A stretch of DNA of 64,000 nucleotides from Eubacterium_B sp034180045 (GTDB lineage: Bacteria > Bacillota > Clostridia > Peptostreptococcales > Anaerovoracaceae): contig JAXFOY010000015.1 in assembly GCA_034180045.1 (NCBI GenBank), positions 124,001 to 188,000 on the forward strand, given 5' to 3'. Under the pieces are notes generated by a model. That model was not told the origin of the DNA, did no database searches, and saw only the letters and a program-made list of their open reading frames with translations. Of the stretch, positions 59,201 through 64,000 are shown piece by piece; the stretch's first letter is position 1; each line of letters starts with the position of its first letter. The position numbers and the translations under genes were made by a program.

Positions 59201-60216
59201 GTAGAATCCTTTAAGTTTGGTGTTGTAGCAAATATTATTGCAAATCCCGAAGTCTGGTTCGGATTATCCACGATAAGTTCCGAGTTTATCATTGAAAAGG
59301 GCTGATCAAATCTGAATCTCTTGCTTGTCCCTGTCAATTTGAATACGGTATTTTCCAGAGTATACGGAGCTGCGTTTCCCACATTGTGTGATCCCGATTT
59401 CAAAGAATAGCTCTGCGTAATGTCTGCATTTACAATTTTCGAGGAAGCGCTCGTCCCTGTACTCAAGATATTCATATCTTGAGCGGTGATTTTAACTGCA
59501 CCGCTAGCTGAACCTGAAATAGTTCCGTTACCTTCCAACTTAAATGCACCAGATAGCATTCTATTACTTTCGGATACTTTTGAAAAATCGAAAGTGTAAT
59601 TTCCGTCTCCGATTACACCTCCTGCTTTCACTATAACGGCAGGATTAATTGCTGAACTTCCTTCTCCTTTGAAAGTTACGGTTTTCCCGTTTGTAACGGA
59701 GAAAGATACACCTGATGCAATAACTAATCTGTCAGAAGCTGCGTTATATGAAAAAGAAACGTTTTTATCAACATTCATATTTTCATTTATAAGCACCTCG
59801 CCTACAAAGTGAATCGTACCGCCTTCTGCAACAATTTCCAGCGCTTTTGACAAAGTTTTAACTGCATCGGCTTCGTCGGCACCTGTTTTTGTATCGTCCC
59901 CTGAACTTGAATTCACATATACCGCATTGAGCGCCCCTGCTCTTTCAGTTCCGTTCACAAAAAAAGCCGCTACATTTTCATCAGCAACTTCTTTTTTTGT
60001 TGTGAATGTTTCTTCAACATTTTGATTACCGTCTACACTCAATGCTTCTTCATTATTTGGGTTCTCAGCAGATGTAGATATTTCTTCTGCTTGCACAGTG
60101 CTGCCTGTTAATTTAGTAGCTTCACTTGCAAATAAGCTGTATGGCATACTCGAAGCTGCCAATAATGAAATAGTCAGTACGGCTGAAAACACAATTCTAC
60201 TAAGCTTTGTTTTCAT
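56266..60216 (-). CDS. Sortase-anchored adhesin-like surface protein with Cna-B domain
   Basis: 1316-residue secreted protein. Signal peptide KLSRIVFSAVLTISLLAAS (cleaved near FA-SE, about 35). Residues about 90-430 are a beta-helix-like region (VNSSSGDDTKTGADEADAV opening), then InlB-type repeats (KKFVGWTLDKEGNLPAT, YRFQAWNTAKDGSGTYY, each ending in LYAKW or LYNQW), an unknown middle portion, a Cna-B-like domain (about 1150-1250; VKVELLRDGEPTGDTVTLN), and a C-terminal sorting signal TPGTGD, hydrophobic helix and KKRRLLSKRQK. The ATG at 60216 follows GGGGGG and is preferred to a frame start at 60231. Possible adhesin, target unknown. Confidence 0.88.
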   Translation of the reverse strand: MKTKLSRIVFSAVLTISLLAASSMPYSLFASEATKLTGSTVQAEEISTSAENPNNEEALSVDGNQNVEETFTTKKEVADENVAAFFVNGTERAGALNAVYVNSSSGDDTKTGADEADAVKTLSKALEIVAEGGTIHFVGEVLINENMNVDKNVSFSYNAASDRLVIASGVSFSVTNGKTVTFKGEGSSAINPAVIVKAGGVIGDGNYTFDFSKVSESNRMLSGAFKLEGNGTISGSASGAVKITAQDMNILSTGTSASSKIVNADITQSYSLKSGSHNVGNAAPYTLENTVFKLTGTSKRFRFDQPFSMINSELIVDNPNQTSGFAIIFATTPNLKDSTIDIKNYGSILLDLGTGNATNTTIKTDGIHNAKTSKPFATKFFGEVANTAVFTFDEDPQIGRISFKDSNNNSYEYGLPLKHNNEVSKGIPLPKVKLTFKSEDGNFEESVTLIKGTSLEKLSGKAYADGAKIDKSKIDVLKKKIEEKLKDTQDFKLLINGNENALYNISDTVNDDTVVVLKPITAGTRYYVNDGSENTDKYTFVEKNDDKNSPLSIEEVTAKAPMFKVRSKKFVGWTLDKEGNLPATNIDITKLTKLYAKWEDKKAFNVTYHRNSPTASSVSNPETITATLYEGEHISGVLVDFNKNIHLISDDESEGQIFRNDTKEYYQKEFGNKAGAWNYIGEYNWKNILLDDYKNLYRFQAWNTAKDGSGTYYRGGHTLTAEDFEKTGGNLVLYNQWIELEKLKKADAASIADPDRARPEIKLSGEDAPEPSDYETARSALVIDHSQALNYKAFLDFHKIQNELVTLWGRINEVTQWDGTMNAYFDSRLDFDKDVKILFESTWQVPDMAKLAEYGVLDVKQVEGNANQWIFTISRDFIKKNLVDNRKGTDKNYDSSSYSFYEVKLPVKIIPKYDPNGGKDFQKLSFEEFMKPMVLTVYDNYDRGINGYITKESANKIALSDKPVVIVGGDIQMNINGFERQGLTLLKYQLKSNAFDEHVKIYPTGTVNSRYELVDVNDYSNILKPLQNPKTGNESDTYEGRAKNEKIKTEDPNNYSEKFGVEIPKYTADGNIEKYKLVAIKVQVQKVDSDGNYETDEDGSPKIEEAVYSDKYYTKETGKKGSLEEGKKLLSGEFDHSRIVTYVMQYAVPAIDLDVNKIWLDYFKEPMKEAPKAEVKVELLRDGEPTGDTVTLNRENNFKGQFVNLKEYSDDYSKKYNYSVRESGTSEDGMIVIDKVSYKSEVEGADNQYTITNTSQEKPETPKPHKTETKTPLKDERKTPGTGDESNFAVYGTLLMISLAGLVTLKKRRLLSKRQK

Positions 60217-60449
60217 TAAAATTCCCCCCATAAATTATTTCCGTGCTTAATCCGATACACCTTTTTATATGACAATTGATATAATTTTTTGTGACAAAGT
60301 ATTATACCACTTATAAAGCCATTTTACTATCTAAAGTGCATACAATTTGCTATTAATATTTTCACCATATTCCTATACTTTAATCCTCTTTTTGAAAAAA
60401 ATTAACCTTAATTGAAAGAGGTGGCTGAAATTTGTCATATAACTTACAA
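60217..60449. other. AT-rich gap between hppA and the surface-protein gene
   Basis: 233 bases. It holds TATAAT on the minus strand at 60301-60306 and two TTGTCA words near 60263 and 60292, which could be promoter parts for the surface protein, but no pair has clean spacing. I see nothing else. Confidence 0.35.
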
Positions 60450-60489
60450 AACCCCATTAATTAGAGGTTAATCTAATAAATAGGGTTTA
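60450..60489 (-). terminator. Terminator of hppA
   Basis: AAACCC-T-ATT-T-ATTAGA and TCTAAT-T-AAT-G-GGGTTT form a long interrupted stem on the minus strand, followed by TTGT; starts 22 bases after the hppA stop. Confidence 0.7.
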
Positions 60490-60510
60490 TTAAATCAAAT
60501 TATTTATCTG

Positions 60511-62508
60511 CTAGAACAGTCCGTTACCGAACATTGGTGCAAATACAACTGAAACAATTGTCATAAGCTTAATTAGGATATTTATAGACGGTCCTGATGT
60601 ATCCTTAAACGGATCACCTACTGTATCACCTACAACTGCCGCTTTATGCGGATCAGAGCCTTTGCCTCCGAAATGACCTGCTTCAATGTACTTCTTAGCA
60701 TTATCCCATGCTCCACCTGCATTAGCCATCATTATAGCAAGAAGAACACCCGATGAAAGAGAGCCTGCCAAAGCACCTGCTAATGCAGCTTTACCTAAAA
60801 CAAAGCCTACAAGTAGAGGTACGATTATTGCCATAACGGCAGGAACTACCATTTCCTTAAGTGCAGCACTTGTTGAAATGCTTACACATCTTGCATAATC
60901 AGGTTTAGATGTTCCTTCCATGATTCCCTTGTCGTCTCTGAACTGGCGTCTAACTTCTTCAATCATCTGATTAGCAGCCTTACCTACAGAGTTCATCGTC
61001 ATAGCTGAGAATAGGAACGGCAGCATAGCACCGACAAATAGACCTATGATAACAATAGGGTCAAGCAAGCTTACCATCTCTACTTTTGCAACTTCTGCAT
61101 ACGCAACAAAGAGTGCAAGTGCTGTAAGCGCAGCGGAACCAATTGCAAATCCTTTTCCGATAGCAGCTGTAGTATTACCGACTGAATCAAGTGTATCTGT
61201 GATGTCTCTCACCTCATGTGGAAGTTCCGACATCTCAGCGATACCGCCTGCATTATCGGATACAGGACCATAAGCGTCTACTGCTACTGTCATACCTGTA
61301 GTTGAAAGCATACCTACCGCTGATAGTGCAATACCGTATACACCGCCGCATTTGAATGCTACGAAAATACCTATTGCAATAAATATAATCGGCATCAGCG
61401 TTGACATCATGCCTACACCGAGACCTGAAATTATTGTTGTTGCAGCACCTGTCTGAGACTGATCTGCAATCTTTTTAACAAATCCATAATCTGCTGATGT
61501 GTAAACTTCTGTAAGTTTGCCGATAAGGATACCGCATAGCAATCCTGCTATAATTGCCCACGCATAATTGTATGAATTCAGCATGTATTTACTTAGGAAA
61601 ATCGAAGCGGCAATAACGATAATTCCGCTTACATATGTGCCCATATTTAGAGCCTTTGCAGGATTTACGTTGTCTCCTCCTCTAACCATCATAATTCCGA
61701 GAATTGATGCAATTATACCGATGCCTGAAAGAATCAGCGGAAAGAGAGCTGCTGTCATTTCTGAAAACGGTGCATTAGCTGCGGCAACTGTTGAAAGTGT
61801 AATAGCAGATATGATTGATCCGACGTATGATTCGAACAGATCAGAACCCATTCCGGCAACATCACCTACATTATCACCTACATTATCAGCGATAACCGCA
61901 GGATTACGCGGATCATCTTCAGGAATACCCGCTTCAACCTTACCTACAAGGTCAGCACCTACATCGGCAGCCTTTGTATAGATTCCGCCACCTACTCTTC
62001 CAAACAGAGCCATTGACGAAGCACCTAGTCCAAAACCTGTCAAGCATTCTTTTACCGTTGCAAAATCAAGTAGGCAGAAAACAACTCCAAGACCGAGAAG
62101 TCCAAGACCTGATACACATAAACCCATAACTGCACCGCTTCTAAATGCAATCTTAAGCGCTCTAGGCATACCTGATGTCATAGCTGCATTTGCAGTTCTA
62201 ACATTACCTCTTGTAGCAACATTCATACCGAAGTATCCGGCAAGAACAGAAAGCAGCGCACCGATTAAATAAAGTATCGCTGTTGTCCAGCTATGCAATC
62301 CGAATCCCAAAGCCAAGAATAATACAGCGATTACAATAATCATTGTCTTATACTCTCTTGTTAGGAATGCCATTGCACCTTCTCTAATATAGCTGGCAAT
62401 TTCCTTCATTCTGTCTGTGCCCTCGTCTTCTTTGTTAATCCAGCCGGCTAGACAAAATGCGACGATTAAGCCTAAAGCAGCTGCAACGGGAGCGATAAAG
62501 CTCATCAT
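60511..62508 (-). CDS. hppA: Membrane-bound ion-pumping pyrophosphatase
   Basis: Couples hydrolysis of pyrophosphate to pumping of protons or sodium ions across the membrane. The 665-residue protein has about 16 helices and the signature DVGADLVGKVEAGIPEDDPR, NPAVIADNVGDNVGDVAGMG, and C-terminal DTVGDPFKDTSGPS. The segment GNTTAAIGKGFAIGSAAL has Ala and Gly where potassium-independent enzymes have Lys and Thr, the known sign of potassium-dependent types, so a sodium pump is possible. Follows secG. Confidence 0.96.
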   Translation of the reverse strand: MMSFIAPVAAALGLIVAFCLAGWINKEDEGTDRMKEIASYIREGAMAFLTREYKTMIIVIAVLFLALGFGLHSWTTAILYLIGALLSVLAGYFGMNVATRGNVRTANAAMTSGMPRALKIAFRSGAVMGLCVSGLGLLGLGVVFCLLDFATVKECLTGFGLGASSMALFGRVGGGIYTKAADVGADLVGKVEAGIPEDDPRNPAVIADNVGDNVGDVAGMGSDLFESYVGSIISAITLSTVAAANAPFSEMTAALFPLILSGIGIIASILGIMMVRGGDNVNPAKALNMGTYVSGIIVIAASIFLSKYMLNSYNYAWAIIAGLLCGILIGKLTEVYTSADYGFVKKIADQSQTGAATTIISGLGVGMMSTLMPIIFIAIGIFVAFKCGGVYGIALSAVGMLSTTGMTVAVDAYGPVSDNAGGIAEMSELPHEVRDITDTLDSVGNTTAAIGKGFAIGSAALTALALFVAYAEVAKVEMVSLLDPIVIIGLFVGAMLPFLFSAMTMNSVGKAANQMIEEVRRQFRDDKGIMEGTSKPDYARCVSISTSAALKEMVVPAVMAIIVPLLVGFVLGKAALAGALAGSLSSGVLLAIMMANAGGAWDNAKKYIEAGHFGGKGSDPHKAAVVGDTVGDPFKDTSGPSINILIKLMTIVSVVFAPMFGNGLF

Positions 62509-62542
62509 AAATAATACCTCCTTGTTCGCAAGACAACAACTT

Positions 62543-62567
62543 AAGAGGTACTGATGCAGTACCTCTT
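62543..62567 (-). other. Perfect hairpin in the secG-hppA gap
   Basis: AAGAGGTACTG-CAT-CAGTACCTCTT forms an 11-bp stem on the minus strand between secG and hppA, followed by AAGTTGTTG rather than a clean T-run. It may be a weak terminator or a transcript-processing site. Confidence 0.5.
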
Positions 62568-62593
62568 ATATCATGCGAAGATTAAATAATAAA

Positions 62594-62824
62594 CTAGTAT
62601 ATTGTAACTATTACAAGCGAAAGAATTATGAATGCAATCGCTGCAATAATCGTGAGTCTTTTCAGTAATAAATCATAGCCCGAGCTTTTCTTTTTACCAA
62701 AAAGTTGTTCAGCACCACCTGCAATAGATCCCGACAATCCATCACTGTTTCCTGATTGAAGCAAAACGCTTATAATCAAGAAAACGCTGACAATAGCTAA
62801 TATAACCATCAAAGCTGTATGCAT
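62594..62824 (-). CDS. secG: Preprotein translocase subunit SecG
   Basis: Small auxiliary subunit of the SecYEG channel, two membrane helices (ALMVILAIVSVFLIISVLL near 3-21 and LTIIAAIAFIILSLVIV near 57-73), with the conserved LQSGNSDGLSGSIAGGAEQLF and GKKKSSGYDLLLKRLT middle. 76 residues fit the family. Located between tpiA and hppA; in many Firmicutes secG follows the glycolytic gapA-pgk-tpiA-eno operon. Confidence 0.94.
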   Translation of the reverse strand: MHTALMVILAIVSVFLIISVLLQSGNSDGLSGSIAGGAEQLFGKKKSSGYDLLLKRLTIIAAIAFIILSLVIVTIY

Positions 62825-62893
62825 AGTATGTCCTCCTTGTAATTTAACTATTAAACTCTACCATAACAAACTGTCAAAATCAAGTAGATTACA

Positions 62894-63646
62894 TTAGAAA
62901 TTCACAATTTCAATGAATTTTGACGGACTTAAGCTGGCTCCGCCTACGAGAGCACCGTCAATTTCATCCATATTCATGATTTCACTTGCGTTTTCCGGTT
63001 TGACACTTCCTCCGTATTGAACTATAACCTTATCACAGGTGTCTTCATCATATAGATTTTCGATAACAGTCCTGATATATGCACACATTTCTTCAGCTTG
63101 CCGTGGTGTAGCAGTTCTGCCTGTGCCTATCGCCCATATCGGCTCATATGCTATCACCATTTTCGCAACATCCTCTGAATCTATAGATTCAAGAGCTTTT
63201 TTAAGCTGATGACTTACCACTTCAAATGCATTTCCTTTTTCTCGTTCGGAAAGCTTTTCGCCGACGCAGAGAATAGGAATTATATCACTATCTTTGAAAA
63301 TCTTTTTTAACTTAAGATTAACGGTTTCATCGGTTTCTGCAAAATATTCTCTTCTTTCTGAATGACCTATTATGCAGTAATCTACACCGATTTCTTTAAG
63401 CATTGCAAGCGAAATTTCTCCTGTAAATGCTCCTTCATCTTCAAAATGCACATTCTGAGCACCTACAGCTATGTTTGTTTCGGCAAAGGCTTCTTTTAGA
63501 ACCGCTAATTGCGTATATGGTGCGCATATAGCAACTCTAACGTCCGTGTCCTTGTAAAGCTTTGAAAATTCTTCTGCAAAAGCCCTTGCTTCGGCAACGG
63601 TTTTGTACATTTTCCAGTTACCGACAATCAAAGGAATTCTAATCAT
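62894..63646 (-). CDS. tpiA: Triosephosphate isomerase
   Basis: Interconverts dihydroxyacetone phosphate and glyceraldehyde-3-phosphate in glycolysis. The 250-residue TIM barrel has GNWKMYKT (Lys12-type), the catalytic His in DYCIIGHSERREYF (about 95), the catalytic Glu and loop 6 AYEPIWAIGTGRTATP (about 166) and the phosphate-binding QYGGSVKPEN and GALVGGASL. Its ATG begins one base after the pgk stop, consistent with a pgk-tpiA operon. Confidence 0.97.
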   Translation of the reverse strand: MIRIPLIVGNWKMYKTVAEARAFAEEFSKLYKDTDVRVAICAPYTQLAVLKEAFAETNIAVGAQNVHFEDEGAFTGEISLAMLKEIGVDYCIIGHSERREYFAETDETVNLKLKKIFKDSDIIPILCVGEKLSEREKGNAFEVVSHQLKKALESIDSEDVAKMVIAYEPIWAIGTGRTATPRQAEEMCAYIRTVIENLYDEDTCDKVIVQYGGSVKPENASEIMNMDEIDGALVGGASLSPSKFIEIVNF

Positions 63647-63647
63647 T

Positions 63648-64000
63648 TTATTTCTCCTCTATTATGCTTATGCCGGGAAGCGCCTTTCCCTCTAAAAACT
63701 CTAACGAAGCTCCGCCGCCTGTAGAAATGTGACTCATTTTATCTGCAAGTCCGAACTGTGTTGCCGCTGCTGCGGAATCTCCGCCTCCTATAATAGTGAC
63801 CGCATCTGAATTTGCAAGCGCCAGGGCAATCGACTTTGTTCCGTTTGCGAAGTTTTCCATCTCAAAGACGCCCATAGGTCCATTCCATACAACTGTTTTT
63901 GCTCCTGCTATTTCATCAACAAATAGCTTGATTGACTCCTCTCCTATATCCATTCCCATCATGGATTCAGGAATTTCGGTTCTCGAAACAGTCTTAGAAT
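63648..64000 (-). CDS. pgk: Phosphoglycerate kinase, C-terminal part only
   Basis: Makes ATP from 1,3-bisphosphoglycerate. The window edge cuts the 5' part; 117 codons are visible. The frame is open across the edge and reads TVSRTEIPESMMGMDIG, then AKTVVWNGPMGVFEMENFAN, and GGGDSAAAATQFGLADKMSH, STGGGASLEFLEGKALPG, typical of the Pgk nucleotide-binding domain. The apparent ATG within the window (63962) is internal, not a start. Followed immediately by tpiA. Confidence 0.96.
   Translation of the reverse strand, partial: SKTVSRTEIPESMMGMDIGEESIKLFVDEIAGAKTVVWNGPMGVFEMENFANGTKSIALALANSDAVTIIGGGDSAAAATQFGLADKMSHISTGGGASLEFLEGKALPGISIIEEK

Overview
The window looks like chromosome of a low-GC, Gram-positive anaerobe of the class Clostridia. 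The closest fit by inference is a relative of Eubacteriales Family XIII / Anaerovoracaceae or Peptostreptococcaceae. The evidence is a B. subtilis-type purF with a C-terminal cysteine cluster, the alaS-ireB-ruvX and pgsA-cinA-recA clusters, a GAAC-N4-GTTC SOS box at recA, cell-wall-binding-2 repeats of the C. difficile type, sortase-anchored proteins, a giant 2-hydroxyacyl-CoA dehydratase activase, and a membrane pyrophosphatase with the potassium-dependent signature. Nearly all genes lie on the minus strand. The exceptions are pepF-nadK-rluD, thiN and crt.

Layout from left to right. 1-6662 is a purine operon read purE-purF-purM-purN-purO-purH-purD, with purD cut by the window edge; the last two steps to IMP are carried by separate genes instead of the usual bifunctional PurH. 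6861-11970 holds ruvX, ireB, alaS and a phosphohexomutase. 12031-13655 is iscS-iscU. 13765-19945 runs L21-L27-obg-radical SAM-DUF2344-comEA-DUF896; L21 carries an extra C-terminal domain, and L27 has no cleavable leader and no prp gene beside it. 20052-21423 is a small disturbed island with two copies of an insertion-sequence-like end, a tRNA-Val, a membrane metalloprotease and a gene remnant. 21473-28197 is a surface-protein region: a sortase-anchored gene broken by one amber codon, a 1454-residue SHIRT/CWB2 protein and an Lgt-like membrane protein. 28439-32498 holds recA, cinA, pgsA, a structured small RNA that may be 6S RNA, and yebC. 32688-38688 has the giant activase, a MATE transporter and RNase P RNA.

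38833-49815 is one long run of housekeeping genes: murI, a hypothetical gene, a YkvI-like permease, an MBL hydrolase, an M16 protease, dut, dgt, dnaG, rpoD, trmK, a nif3-like gene and ridA. 49883-53445 is pepF-nadK-rluD on the plus strand. 53547-56130 has a DUF975 membrane protein, divergent thiN, and a lone crotonase gene. 56266-60216 is a second large sortase-anchored protein. 60511-64000 has hppA, secG, tpiA and the 3' part of pgk.

Most of the window is core metabolism and information processing. The accessory or unusual signal sits in the surface-protein genes (three of which share a GGGGGG ribosome binding site), in the insertion-sequence-end island whose terminus doubles as the -35 box of the L21 promoter, and in several domain rearrangements (PurH/PurO, HD-radical SAM, L21 extension, Lgt-like protein). 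I did not find a defence system, CRISPR array, prophage or complete transposase.
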